Source: Ochotona curzoniae
Lineage: Eukaryota > Chordata > Mammalia > Lagomorpha > Ochotonidae
Reading direction: 5' to 3'
Length of the DNA: 64,000 nucleotides
Assembly: GCF_017591425.1 (NCBI RefSeq)
Contig: NW_024465777.1
Coordinates: 4,340,001 to 4,404,000, forward strand
In this document: piece after piece, positions 35,570 to 47,165 of the stretch
Layout: each line of letters starts with the position of its first letter
How positions within the stretch are numbered: position 1 is the first letter of the stretch
Notes under the pieces: generated by a model
Databases searched by the model: none
Told to the model about the DNA's origin: nothing
What the model saw: only the letters and a program-made list of their open reading frames with translations
Program-made: the position numbers and the translations under genes

Positions 35570-35647
35570 AAGACTTATAAGACTTGTTTGAAAGGCAGAG
35601 TAGGGGAATAGGATGGAGACAGAAAGAGAGAATTTTTCACTTACTGG
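35570..35647 (-). repeat. C-SINE, left part, split by the L1-like element
   Basis: gacttgtttgaaaggcagag to tttttcacttactgg. The remainder is at 37316-37563. Confidence 0.75.
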
Positions 35648-37315
35648 TGGGCCTCAGGATGGGTGTCTTGCTCAGATCCTGACTCCAGTCACCACATGCA
35701 CGTGGTGAGATGTCCCTGGGTCTGCCTGGGCTCAGGGGGAGAGGGGGGTTAGGGGGGCTGCTCCCTTCGGGGTGAGTACACCCCTCGAGGGGGGAAGTCT
35801 CTGTGACTGGGTAGGTCCAGGGCTCACCCGCCACCCTATTGGGTGGTGAATGGGACTGGGGGGAGTGCGACCTTGGGCCTGAGGGTTTAAACTTCCAGCA
35901 GCCTCCTGGCTGCTGGTGGGTCTCAGGACAGAGCATCTTGCTCGGATCCCTACTCCAGCCACTACGTGCACGTGGTGAGCTGTCCCCGGGCGGCCAGTCT
36001 GCCATTTGGTGCCAAGTTCTGCCTGCTGGCTGCCTGGCCAGGGAGCTCTGGGGTTTTGGTTCTTTGAATCGCTAATTAGGTAGCTCCTGGTTGATCCCAT
36101 TGTGCTTCTGGGATGTGAGTCAATTCTAAAGATTCCCAATGACAGTAACTCTTCCTTTGAAGAACTTGTAATCACTTAACAATGCTGAGTACCGAACACC
36201 AGTTAATGCAAAAGCTAAGGGTCGGGGCTTGTCCAGCAGGATATCCTATTACCTGACATGATGATGGATCAGCAGACAGGTCAAATTAGGCAGGGCCATG
36301 ACATTAACTAGCACTCGAGAACCATATCCGGGGGTAGATTCTGTGGGGGATGAGTGGGCCACACCCTGTGGAAATTCTAACCCCACTGGTTAGCTCAAGA
36401 GTTGGGGTGGTGATGGACTAAGCTAGGTGTGACGAAGGAGCTTGCCATCAATCAGAGGTAAAGGAACCTGCAACAGTCTGGACTGGTCAAGGCAGTAGTA
36501 CCCAAACGTGCATCCTGAATAGGGTGTGGGGTGGGCCGGGACGCAACGTTCAACAGCTCATACATGGCCAAATGGAAGACCAACTGCGCCGAGCACTGGC
36601 CTAAAACCCATTGGCATGTATGAGAACTGGGTATGGGAGTGGATTAAGTGGAGGAACTTGGGAAACTCCCCTGGTGAATCATAGTTCTCACTGGTGAACA
36701 TGTGGTCCAGACCTGTGGGTCGGACAAGCTGGGCAAAGTAGCTCCAACAGTTGGCCGATGTGTAAATTGGTAAAGGAACGGGATGTACTGGGCAGGACTG
36801 AGCAAACCTTAGCCTACAAGTGAAACTAGAAACCAGCATGGAGCACAAGTCATGCCGAACTAGGCTCTTGCACCTACTGGTCTGTGAGAGTCAGGGACGC
36901 TAAGCCACAGTGTCTAAAGCAGAGGCCGGGACAGGTGAGGGGATGAGCTAAGCTAAGCTAAGTTTCTGACAGAGAAATACTAGGCAAATGGAGACCCTAT
37001 GAAGGACTATGTCAATCAGTGGATTCTTCAACGACCTCATTGTGCTCGGAGTGGCAAAACTGGCAGTGATTCATAACTGGTGAACTATCAAAACCACTTG
37101 AGCAAGTATTTCAGAGCATGCCCCATATCCGGAACTTGTGGGGGGTGGGAAACTGGGTGGGGCTTTTCCCTCAATATCCCCCTTTACCTCAGATACATGA
37201 GGGAAACAATATGGAAATAATAGTCTTACCCACTTCCCTATAGCCCTTGAACTAATTAACTATGTAAAGATTGTCAAAAATATAATAAAAAAATAAATAA
37301 AAATAAAAAAATTTT
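35648..37315 (+). mobile_element. Complete 1.67-kb insertion of a non-coding L1-like retroposon
   Basis: It is flanked by perfect 15-bp duplications tttttcacttactgg (35633-35647 and 37316-37330) and ends in an A/AATAAA-rich tail, the marks of L1-type reverse transcription. It split an older SINE. The 5' part is GC-rich with a tandem unit of about 270 bp. The middle holds degenerate short repeats. The 3' part has GAACTATCAAAACCACTTG (about 37084) and GTCTTACCCACTTCC. No ORF1 or ORF2 remains. Confidence 0.8.
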
Positions 37316-37563
37316 TTTTTCACTTACTGGGTTCATTACCCAAATGGCTGTAACAGCCAGGACCAGGCCAGACTGAAGCCAGGAGTCAGCAGCTCCACCC
37401 GCGTCTTCCATGTGTGTGGCAGAGCCCCAAGTACAGGGCTCTCCCCTGCTGCTATTCCCGGCACTGGGTCACAAGCAGAGTAGCAGGGTCTTGAACTTGC
37501 GCTTTGACTCGGGATGCCAACATTGCAAATGATGACTCCACTCACACACTACAATGCTTGCCC
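37316..37563 (-). repeat. C-SINE, right part, split by the L1-like element
   Basis: Starts with the duplicated tttttcacttactgg, then gttcattacccaaatggctg, and ends ctacaatgcttgcccc. Confidence 0.75.
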
Positions 37564-38286
37564 CTTCTGTAGTTATGTTTGTTTTTGGCGTCCAGGAAGC
37601 AGTTGCTGTTTTCACTCCGGCTAACAGCTGAATCTGCCGCAATACCACTCCATAGCGCCAGCCACTCTCACCTCACAGTCATGGCCACAGGCTCCATGGG
37701 GGCCCTTCACAAGGGCAGACCCTCCTGTTGCATCCTCCACAAATAACTGCCTTCCCTGTCTTCTACAACTCATCCCACACTTCTACTCCTCCCACCCCCG
37801 TCTACATTGTCACCTGTGATTTCCCAAGTGTCCCCAGCACGAAGTCGTGGCATCTTCCCACCAGCTCTTCTCCTAGCAGCCCGCAGTGCTGTGCCCACTC
37901 ACCTGTCCCCCACCTGCCATGGGGAGCAGCGTCTCCATCTAAGGCCCAAGCTGGGACTCGGTGTGTAGGTGCGTTTCTCTGGGCCCCTCTGAGAGCACCG
38001 CCACACAGGGGCGTCTCACTTAGCTCCATCCTCCCTCCTGCAGGGTTCCCGCCTGCAAACCCAGCGGGACCCCAGTGCCCTGTTCTCCCGTGAGCTACCA
38101 CACCTTTCCTTCTCCCCTCCACCAAAGCCCTCGGGGTGTCGGGATCCTCCATCAGCACTCTCTTTCTCCCACTCTCTCCTCAACTTCATCCAACACCTGC
38201 TGAACAGGACACCAGTGTTTCCGTCCCGCACAATCATCTCACACAGTCTTTGCCTGGAGCCAGTATTCCGATTTTTATCTTTTTTA
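37564..38286. other. Unique intergenic sequence, C-rich
   Basis: No gene or SINE recognised. A 121-codon + open frame (37728-38093) is rich in Pro/Ser and looks compositional. Confidence 0.4.
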
Positions 38287-38556
38287 TGTATTTGTTTCAC
38301 TTTGTTTGAAAGGAAGAGAAAAGAAGAGAGATGCTCCATCCACAACAGCCAGTACTGGGCCAGGCTGAGGCCAGGAGCCTGAACGCTCTCTGTGTCTAAC
38401 ATGGCTGGCAGGAAAGCATCTGCACTTTTCCGCTGCTTTCCCAGGCACATTAGCAGGGAGCCAGATCAGACTGGGAGCAGCCACTCTCAGCGTTATTCAC
38501 ACGGGACGCTGGCGTGCAGGCAGTGTCTTAAACAGCGGTGCCACAGCGCCAGCCCC
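38287..38556 (-). repeat. C-SINE, diverged
   Basis: gtttgaaaggaagagaaaag and gcggtgccacagcgccagccc. Confidence 0.8.
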
Positions 38557-38708
38557 AAAATCAACATGAAAATATCAGTGCATTTCCCGTTATTTTTCTC
38601 CCATAATCTTTATAATTTATTATTTATTCTTTTGGGTGTTTTGTTTGTATTTTTAGTGTTTATTTTATAACTACAGCATATCCGAACTCTAAAACAGTAT
38701 GTTCTCTT

Positions 38709-38998
38709 GAAAGGATTCAATTATTTTTGAAAAGCAGAGTTCGAGGTGGAACACTTTCATCTAACGGCTTACTGCCCAAATGGTCACAATGTCTAGGGCT
38801 TGACCAGGCCAAAGCTATGAGCCTGGAATTCCGTCTGGCTCTCTCTTTTGGGGACAGGGACCCAATTACTTTTAGATCGTCTTCCACTGCCTTCCCAGGC
38901 TCAATAGCAGGGAGCTGGATCAGAAGTGGACAGCCAGTACTTGAACCAGTGCCCAAAAAGGATGTTGGCATCCCAGGTGATGACTTAACCCATTGCTC
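38709..38998 (-). repeat. C-SINE, diverged
   Basis: cttactgcccaaatggtcac and gcagggagctggatcagaag. Confidence 0.75.
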
Positions 38999-39039
38999 AA
39001 AACACACTTTGTTAAGGAATGCAATAAAGTAAAATGCAG

Positions 39040-39755
39040 GTTACCCCCTCCCCATATGCACACAAATGAAGTTACATTTAACAGAAAATCTTTTGTTATA
39101 TTTTAGTGAATTAAATGAAAATTTGAGTTCATCAGTAGCACCAGTACCATTTTAAGGGCTTGGTAGCCACAGGTGTTTGGGGGGTACCCACATGGGATAG
39201 CACAGGTGTGATGGGTCCCATTGAGTACTGCAGAAGCCAAGGCCATGTGCTGTAGGCTAAGTGACCAAGCCAGTCAAGAGGCACTGGGTACCATATTTCA
39301 TTCTGCAAAGAACAATCCCACCATGAAAACCCAACATAAGTTCAACATGGCATGAGCCTCTCCTTGCAGCCAAAGGCTTTGAGTCTGCTTACAAAGGAAA
39401 GTGGGTTCCAGCTCACAGTCACAGGGTCCAAGTTCATTGTCTACCCCGGGGCTTCTGAGGCAGTTGGGTGACCTGGAGGCGGTGCTGCCCCTGTTCCATC
39501 CTCACCAGAGCTGGCCGCACGTGCACAGCACGGGTTCTCACCGCCCTTAACTGCACCTGGGGAGAAAGCCTGAGGAAACCACAGGCCTGGCCTGGAGCGG
39601 CCACTGGAGGAGTGGCTGGGCCCCCTACGCGAGCCTGCGGTCCAGGTCTGTGAAACAGGAAGGAAAAAAAGGCCACCCCAATACAGTCAGGGCGCCCCTC
39701 CCTCACGATCTAGCCCAATGCATCACTACCAAAGACCTCATCTTGATTAACTTAT
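39040..39755. other. Unique intergenic sequence
   Basis: No gene or recognised repeat. GC-richer around 39440-39660. Confidence 0.4.
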
Positions 39756-39759
39756 TTTT

Positions 39760-39925
39760 AAAGGTTTATTGAAAGTCAGTTACTCAGAGAGAGGGAGACA
39801 GATGGATCTTCTATTCACTGGTTTATTCCCGTAATGGTGGGGACTGGCAGGAGCTTCTGCAGTGGGTGCACAGGCCTTGTAGAAGCCTCACCTTTAGACA
39901 CTAGATTTGGATCAAAACCAGTACC
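39760..39925 (-). repeat. C-SINE fragment with internal deletion
   Basis: taaaggtttattgaaagtca and ttcactggtttattcccgta; the centre is lost. Confidence 0.55.
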
Positions 39926-39930
39926 ATTAG

Positions 39931-40267
39931 CTTTTTTTTTAAGATTTATTTTTTAATTTTTATTACAATGTCAGATACATAGAAAGGAGGAGAGACAGAA
40001 AGGAAGATCTTCTGTCCGATGATTCACTCCCCGAGTGACTGCAATGGCCAGTGCTGTGCCAATCTAAAGCCGGGAACCAGGAACTTCCTTCCGGGTATCC
40101 CACACAGGTTCAGGGTCCCAAGGCTTTGGGCCATCCTTGACCGCCTTCCCAGGCCACAAGCAGGGAGCTGGATGGGAAGTGGAGCTTCTGGGATTAGAAC
40201 TGGTGCCCATATGGGATCCAGGCATGTTCAAGGCGAGGACTTTAGCTGCTAGGCCACCATGTGGGGC
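39931..40267 (-). repeat. C-SINE, young
   Basis: Complete, of the ggcatgttcaaggcgagg subgroup. Confidence 0.92.
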
Positions 40268-40589
40268 TAAAAAGTTTGTGTCTGTCTGGGGCCCCATTTT
40301 GTTTAAACCCCAGCAGATACCTGACCCTGAGGTGGGTCATGGAAGAGCCTCTGTCCCCAGTGCCCGGAGGCTGCAGAGAAGTGACCTACATTCCGGCAAG
40401 ACACCAACTCCCGGATGCAGGCCGGGTCAGGGAGCTCCAAGGAGCCGGAGCTCAAAGGAGCCTGGTGGAGAGGCAGGAGCCTCTGTGCTGGGGTGAGTCA
40501 GGGGGCACTGGGATTTCCCCAGTCAGGGGAGGATGGTGATGAAGTGGCGGGGGCGAGAAGAGGCTAGTGGGGGAGGTGAGGGGCAGGGA

Positions 40590-40883
40590 GATTTACAGAG
40601 AGAAGAAGAGACAGAGAGAAAGATCTTCCATTTGTTGGTTCACTCCCCAAGTGGCCACAATGACTGGAGCTGAGCTGATAGAAAACCAGGAGCCCTGAGC
40701 CTCTTCCAGGTCTCCCATGCAGATGCAGGGTCCCAAGGCTTTGGGTCGTCCTCGACTGCTTTCCCAGGCCACAAGCAGAGAGCTGGATGGGAAGTGGAGC
40801 TTCTGGGATTAGAACCAGTGCTCATATGGGATCCAGGCGTGTTCAAAGCGAGGACTTTAGCTGCTAGGCCTCGCCGCTGGGCT
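40590..40883 (-). repeat. C-SINE, young, tail missing
   Basis: Starts gagatttacagagagaagaag; head ctcgccgctgggctcc. Subgroup as at 39931. Confidence 0.9.
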
Positions 40884-40925
40884 CCTCCTTCTCCTTTTCC
40901 TTCTTCTTTTTTCTTTGTTGTTCTT

Positions 40926-41248
40926 TTTTTTTTAAGATTTATTTTTATTTTTATTGGAAAGGTGGATATACAGAGAAGAGAGACAGAGAGGAAGATCTTC
41001 CATCCGATGATTCACTCCCCAAGTGAGCGCAACGGTCAATGCTATGCCGATCCGAAGCCAGGAGCCTCTTCCGGGTCTCCCGCACGGGTGCAGGGTCCCA
41101 AAGCTTTGGGCCGTCCTCGACTGCTTTCCCGGGCCACAAGCGGGGAGCTGGAAGGGAAGAGGGGCCGCCAGGATTAGAACAGGCGCCCATATGGGATCCC
41201 GGGCGTGCAAGGCGAGGACCTTAACCACTGCACCACCACGCCGGGCCC
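40926..41248 (-). mobile_element. Young C-SINE
   Basis: tgttctt at 40919-40925 and 41249-41255; head caccacgccgggccc. Subgroup as at 29707. Confidence 0.95.
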
Positions 41249-41261
41249 TGTTCTTCTTCTT

Positions 41262-41552
41262 TTCTAAGATGTATCTGAAAGGCAGAGAGAATATCCAGCT
41301 TCTATCCAGTGGTTCACTCTCCAAATGCCAGCAATGGCCAGGGCTGGGCCAAGCTGAAACCAGGAGTCTGGCACTCGTTCCAGGTCTCCCATGTGAATGG
41401 CAGGGACTCAAGGGCTTGAGCCACAACGCACTGCCTTCCAGGTGCACTTGTGGGAGGCTAAGTCAGTGTGGCATAGCCAGGACTCTGGTACTCTGATGCA
41501 GGATTGGGTACCCCGGCAGTGGCTTAACCCCCAATACAACAACACCTAGCTC
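41262..41552 (-). repeat. C-SINE, old
   Basis: ggttcactctccaaatgcca and aacaacacctagctcc. Confidence 0.75.
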
Positions 41553-42157
41553 CTAAATCTAAAAATCAGACAGCTGTGCCCTCCCTCCAAGAATTCTGAT
41601 TCTGGGTCTGAGCCCGAGCGCAGAGCTGGCAGCCAGGTCACAGGTGTGCTGCTCCCTGGGCTGCGAGAGAATTGGTGGTGACTTGGTCCTCGTTGTGCTT
41701 TCTCCTGGTGGGAGCCTTGCTCCTCAACGGCAGCTAACGGAAGGATTAGAATGCTGATACTTTACTTGGGACACGCAAGCCTGGCAGATGATGGTGAGAG
41801 AGAAGGGAAGAAAGGACACGTGGAAAGCCAGGAGCTGAGAAGCTTTGTGTGCTGGCTTCCGTTGCAACAAGCCACAAAGAGCCCCAGGGGGTGATCAGCA
41901 GGTGCTTTCAGAGACAACTGTATGGAAGGCTGAAAGGAAGGAACTTGGAGACCAGGGAGACTGGGAGCACTGGCGGTGAGAGGCCAGTTCTCTGCCCTGC
42001 CACACGTGTGCTTGGGCCTCTGGACCCATGATGGGAAACCCTGAAGAGGCTTTTGGCTCCAGGCTTTGGGGCATGCAGCCATTTAGGGCAAGAACCAGGA
42101 GACGTAGGATCAATCTTCCTCTCTGTGTCCTTTCTCAAATGCATTTGAAAGGCAAAG
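41553..42157. other. Mostly unique intergenic sequence
   Basis: A short C-SINE-like middle piece (gatgggaaaccctgaagagg, 42028) is the only repeat seen. No gene. Confidence 0.4.
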
Positions 42158-42465
42158 TTAGGGGGTGCAGTGACTCAGTGATCCCAGAGGGGTGCGGGTT
42201 CATTGTCCTAGCTGCTCCACTTCCCATCCAGTTCCCTGCTTGTGGTCTCGGAAGGCAGTAGATTCAATGCCAAGACTTGGAACCCTGCACCTGCGTGGGA
42301 GACTGGGAGGAAGCACCTGACTCCTGGTTTCAGATTAGCTCAACTCCGACCACTGCGGCCGCCTGGGGTGAACAGCAGATAAAAGACCTTTGTCTCTCCT
42401 TCTCTCCATAAATCTGATCTGCCTTTCTAATAAAGAAAACAATAGATAAATAAATCTTAAAAAGA
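42158..42465 (+). repeat. C-SINE
   Basis: gggggtgcagtgactcagtg to taataaagaaaacaatagat. Confidence 0.85.
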
Positions 42466-42819
42466 AAGAGATGAAAAGAAGAAAGGAAGGAAGAGTTGAG
42501 AGGGACAGATGGTAAGAGGAACCCCAGCACCGGAGCCGTCACCTGCTGCCTCCCACGGTGTATACTAGGCACAAGCAGGAAGCAGGTGCAGGGACAGGCA
42601 CGCAGGATGCCAGAATCCCAAAGTGACTTCACCTCTGGGCCAAATGCCCTTCTTCTATGTGTTAACTCATTGTCTCATGCTTTTATCATCATAACTACTA
42701 GCTCCTCTGTGCCAGGTACCAGGATGGCTAGGCACCAGGGACTTGCCCTCCTCAGCAGCGTCTGCTTAACTGTTTGGCTTTGGGGAGCCGTGAGGAGGCA
42801 CACCCAGAGTGAACCCCTC

Positions 42820-42897
42820 TGCTTGGCCCTATGATTGTGGGAAGATATTTGACCTCTTTGAGCCTCAGTTTCCCCTCCTCTTTAAAATGTGGGTTTC
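42820..42897 (+). repeat. MIR, 3' part
   Basis: gacctctttgagcctcagtt and cccctcctctttaaaatgtgg are the conserved MIR core; the young SINE is inserted in it. Confidence 0.7.
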
Positions 42898-43221
42898 GGG
42901 CCCGGCGCGGTGGCGCAAGTGGTTAAGTCCTCGCCTTGCACGCCCGGGATCCCATATGGGCGCCGGTTCTAATCCCGGCGGCCCCGCTTCCCTTCCAGCT
43001 CCCTGCCTGTGGCCTGGGAAAGCAGTCGAGGACGGCCCAAAGCTTTGGGACCCTGCACCCGCGTGGGAGACCCAGAAGAGGCTCCTGGCTTCGGATCGGC
43101 ATAGTATCGGCCCGTTGCACTCACTTGGGGAGTGAATCATCGGATGGAAGATCTTCCTCTCTGTCTCTCCTCTCTGTATATCCGCCTTTCCAATGAAAAA
43201 ATAATAAAAATAAATCTTAAT
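42898..43221 (+). mobile_element. Young C-SINE with perfect 14-bp target-site duplication
   Basis: aaaatgtgggtttc at 42884-42897 and 43222-43235. Close to consensus: ggcccggcgcggtggcgc head. Confidence 0.96.
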
Positions 43222-43237
43222 AAAATGTGGGTTTCAG

Positions 43238-43555
43238 AGGCCGACACGGTGCAGCACACTAATCCTCTATTCTGTTGCACCAGCGTCCCATGTGCACATT
43301 TGTCCCAGATGATCCACTTCAGATCCTTCTCCTTGCTTATGGCCTGGGAGAGCAGTGGATATGGCTCAAGTCCCTGGGCCTCTACCCCTTCATGGGAGAA
43401 CCAAAACAAGCTCCTGGCTCCTAGCTTTGGATCAGCTCAGCACTGGCCGTGCAGCCACTTGGGAAGTGAACCAACAAATGGAAGACTCTCTCTTCTCTGC
43501 CTCTCTGCCTCTCCTTGTTTCTGTAACTCTGCCTTTCAATTATAAATAAATCTTT
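43238..43555 (+). repeat. C-SINE
   Basis: gaggccgacacggtgcagca to ttataaataaatctttt. Confidence 0.88.
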
Positions 43556-43556
43556 T

Positions 43557-43880
43557 GGGCCCAATATGGTAGCTTAGAGGCTAAAGTCCTCACCTTGCAT
43601 GCACTGGGATCCCATGTGGGTGTGGGTTCGTGTCCCAGCAGCCCCACATCCCATCAAGCTCTGTGCTTGTGGCCTGAGATGAAGTCAAGGATGGCCCAAA
43701 GCCTTGGGACTCTGCTCCCATGTGGGTAGACGTGGAAGAAGCTCATAGCTTCTGGCTTCAGATCGACTCAGCTCCGGCCGTTGCGGCCACTTGGGGAGTG
43801 AAAGAGCAGATGGAAGATCTTCTCTGTCTCTTCTCCCTCTAGATCTCACTTTCCAGTAAAAATAAATCTTTAAAAAAAAA
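43557..43880 (+). repeat. C-SINE
   Basis: gggcccaatatggtagctta to aaaataaatctttaaaa; third SINE in a row. Confidence 0.92.
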
Positions 43881-44315
43881 TGTGGGGGGGGCATGATTAA
43901 AGGCAAAGGGATGAATGGTCTGTGAAAGTGCCCAGCACATATACACAGACACACACATGCAATCCAGAGGACTTCCTGCAGGAGCAGAAGTGGGGCAAAA
44001 GGTTCTTCCTCCAGAGAGAGACTGGCACGAAGGTCAAGAGCGTGGTAATAGATGGGGCCAAGAGACAGGTTTGCCTTGGTGGTCTGGAAGCCAGGCTGGC
44101 AGGTGTGACGGCAGGGTGGTGAGGCTGGGTCCAGTCAGGCATGAGGTCTTGAGGAGGGTTGATCCTTTGGTACAAATGTTTTACCCTTTCACCATGGGCC
44201 CACTCGCAGGTCCTTGCCCAACCCCCCAAGTCCTAGATGCTGATTAGTGTACCCACAAGGTGGAGCAGCAGGGGAGGCAGACCCTAGCATCCTGCTAGTG
44301 CAGTGACAGCTCAGG
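43881..44315. other. Unique intergenic sequence
   Basis: No gene or clear repeat; a short (CA)-rich patch near 43945. Confidence 0.4.
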
Positions 44316-44400
44316 TAGATGGGTCCCTGCTATCCGCCTGGGAGACCCAGATGGAGTCCCTTGCTCCTGCCCCTGGCCTGGCCCAGCTCTGTCAGAAGTG
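44316..44400 (+). repeat. C-SINE middle fragment
   Basis: cctgggagacccagatggag and ggcctggcccagctctg only. Confidence 0.5.
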
Positions 44401-44419
44401 TTTGACCCAGCAACGCTGG

Positions 44420-44672
44420 ATGGTAGGGGAATTCTGGGACTTGCCTGCTGGGCTGCAGTTCCCACTGGTGAGTGTGAAAGCATGGGCTAGCAGACCAGGC
44501 CAGGCATTGTCAGCCAAGGTGAACTTTGTCAACCAGTAGACCTTGGAAACATTTTCTCAACCCTGGATCAATGAAACCATCAATTTCTCAGAACTATCAA
44601 AACCACTCAAGTAACACCCTTGGAACTTTTCTTCATATCAGGGTCTCTAAGTTGTCACAGTGCTTTGTATTT
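44420..44672 (+). repeat. L1-3'UTR-like element, fragment
   Basis: It carries the unit CAGTTCCCACTGGTGAGTGT (44457) and GAACTATCAAAACCACTC (about 44590), both found in the other copies. It is interrupted at its 3' end by a SINE. Confidence 0.6.
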
Positions 44673-45005
44673 ATTTTTAAAGGTTTATTTATTTTTATTG
44701 GAAAGGCAGATATACAGAGAGGAGGAGAGACAGAGAGGAAGATGTTCTATCTGATGATTCATTCCCCAAGTGGCCACATGGCTGGTGCTAGGCCAATCCA
44801 AAGCCAGGAGCCAGGAACTTCCTCCTCCAGGTCTCCCACGTGGGTGCAGGGTCCCAGTGCTCTGGATTGTCCTCGACTGCTTTCCCAGGCCACAAGCAGG
44901 GAGCTGGGTGGGAAGTGGAGCTGCCAGGATAGAACCGGTGCCCATATGGGATCCAGGCACATTCAAGGCAAGGACCTTAACCATTATGCTATCGTGCCAG
45001 GCCTG
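44673..45005 (-). mobile_element. Young C-SINE with perfect 13-bp target-site duplication
   Basis: gtgctttgtattt at 44660-44672 and 45006-45018. Confidence 0.95.
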
Positions 45006-45164
45006 GTGCTTTGTATTTTATAGCAGCCTCATCTCCCTCCTCCTCTGTGGCCACAAGAGAAAAAAAAAAAAACGAAACATTTGTCCCATTTTCCCATTTA
45101 CCTTCCTCCATGCCTTAACCTTCCAACTAATCAGAGGGTCCACAAGGTCGTGCATCTCAATGAT

Positions 45165-45491
45165 CTTTTTTAAAGATTTATTTTATTTGTATTGCAAAGT
45201 CAGATATACAGAGTGGAGGAGAGAGAGAGGAAGATCTTCCGTCCAATGATTCACTCCCCATGTGACTGCTACAGCCGCAGCTGCGCTGATCCGAAGCCAG
45301 GCCCAGGAACCTCATCCAGGTCTCCCACATGGGTCAGGGTTCCAAAGCTTTGGGCCATCCTCCATTGCTTTCCCAGGTCACAAGCAGAGAGCTGAATGGG
45401 TAGTGGAACAGCTGAGATTAGAACTGGTGCCTATATGGGATCATGGTGTTCAAGGTGAAGACTTTAGCCACTAGGCCACTGCTCCAGGCCC
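45165..45491 (-). repeat. C-SINE
   Basis: Complete; gatcatggtgttcaaggtg and ctgctccaggccc at the head. Confidence 0.9.
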
Positions 45492-45503
45492 TCTCTTAAT
45501 TAT

Positions 45504-45810
45504 TTTTTTAAAGATTTATTTATTTTTATTGCAAAGTCAGACATACAGAGAAGAGAAGATACAGAGAGGAAGATCTCAAGTGGTCGCAATGGCCAGAGCT
45601 GCAGGGATCCTAGCCAGGAGCTAGGTGCCCCCTCTGGGTCTTCCATGTGAGTGCAGGGTCCCAAGGCTTTGGGCTGTCCTCAACTGCTTTCCCAGGCCAC
45701 AAGCAGGGAGCTGGATGGGAAGTGGAGCCTCTGGGAGACGAATAGGCGCCCATATGGAATCATGGCGTGCAAGGTGTGGACTTTAGCCATTAAGCTACTA
45801 TGCCAGGCCC
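45504..45810 (-). repeat. C-SINE
   Basis: Complete, with a small deletion before caagtggtcgcaatggcc. Confidence 0.9.
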
Positions 45811-46019
45811 ATCTCTCGCAATTATGTAAACAATATCAAAAAGAATATTTTTGAAAAGGAAGAAGCACTTGAATAGTTAGCCAGCAGAAGTCTGTCCCTC
45901 TCTACCTTTCAAATAAATAGAAATAAATTTGAAAATGTTTAAGCTCCTTGCCATTTCCTTCTCAGCTCTCCCCATTTGAGACCATTCTGCTCCAGGAAGC
46001 CTTCCCTGATTCCCATTGA

Positions 46020-46140
46020 GCCATCCTCAGCTGCCTTCCCAGGTGCATTAGTAGGGAGCTGGATCGTAGTGGAGCAGCCAGGACTTGAATCTGCTGGTGC
46101 CGCAGATGGAGGCTTAGCTTGCTGTGCTGCAACACCATTC
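46020..46140 (-). repeat. C-SINE 5' half
   Basis: gctgccttcccaggtgcatt and gtgctgcaacaccattcc. Confidence 0.6.
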
Positions 46141-46427
46141 CTTCTCCTCACCTTTTGTGTGTGACAAACATTTAACACTAAGTCCATGGTGGCAAGGAAG
46201 CATGTCAAGTGCTTAGGCAGCACACATGAGGGGACACAACAGACGTGAGCTGCCCCTTGGGAGGCCCAGTCCCTCCACGTCCCAGATGGCTCTTTCAGCT
46301 TTATAGCTCTTGTTTTTCTAACCAGCCTCATCACCCACGCTGCCTTCCTCACTTCTCCAGACTCCATGCTTATTCCTGCTCCATCCATTTGTGCCAGAAG
46401 ACACAAATCTGGAGGCTAACCATAGTA
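46141..46427. other. Unique intergenic sequence
   Basis: No gene or repeat recognised. Confidence 0.35.
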
Positions 46428-46690
46428 GGTTAATCATAGTTGGCCTACAATGCCAACATCCCAGTTTAAGCCCAGGCTATCCCACTTCCAGTCCAGCTCC
46501 CTGTTCATAGTGTAGGAAGACAGTAGAAAATGGCCCAAGTCCTTGGGACCCTAAAATGACACAGGATACCAGGAAGAAGCTCTGGCTTTAGCCTGGCCCA
46601 GCCCTGGCCATTGCAGTCATTCGGGGCGTGAACCAGTGGATGGAAGATATTTCCATCCTTCTCTAACTCTGTGCCTTTAATTACCTGAGA
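46428..46690 (+). repeat. C-SINE, diverged
   Basis: caatgccaacatcccagttta and gggcgtgaaccagtggatgg. Confidence 0.75.
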
Positions 46691-46851
46691 GAGAGAGAGA
46701 AAGAAGGCAGGCACCAATCTGCAGTATCCCTTTCTGAGCTTCCTGCCTGTGGGTCTGTACTCATCTGCTGGCCTTGTAGCTCCCTCAGGCTGTAATCACT
46801 TGTTGACTTGTTGGCTACAGTAAGAATGAAAACTGTGAAATTGTGGCAGAT

Positions 46852-47165
46852 TGGGGGTTGGCACTGTGGCATAGCTAGCTAGTCCTCTACCCATTAGCAC
46901 TGGGATCCCATAAGGGTGCTGGTTTGTGTCCTGGCTGCTCCATTTCCCATCCAGCTCCCTGCTTGTGGCCTGGGAAAGCAGTAGAGGATGACCCAAAGCC
47001 ACGGGACCCTGCACTTGTGTGGGAGACCTAGAAGAAGCTCCTGGCTGCTGGCTTAAGATCAGCTTGGCTCTAGCTGTTGAGGCCAGCTAGGGAGTAAGCC
47101 AATGGACGGAAGACCTTTCTCTATATAAAATCTGCCTTTCAAACAAAAATATTTTTTTTTTATAA
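46852..47165 (+). repeat. C-SINE
   Basis: ggggttggcactgtggcata to tttcaaacaaaaatatttt. Confidence 0.88.

Noticed and set aside
36945..36970. agctaagctaagctaag as a microsatellite of note
   Set aside because: Only three to four units inside the retroposon; too short to be meaningful.
40932..41447. Many 80-170 codon open frames with shared words such as LPACGLGKQ
   Set aside because: They recur at dozens of sites because they are translations of the C-SINE. They are not genes.
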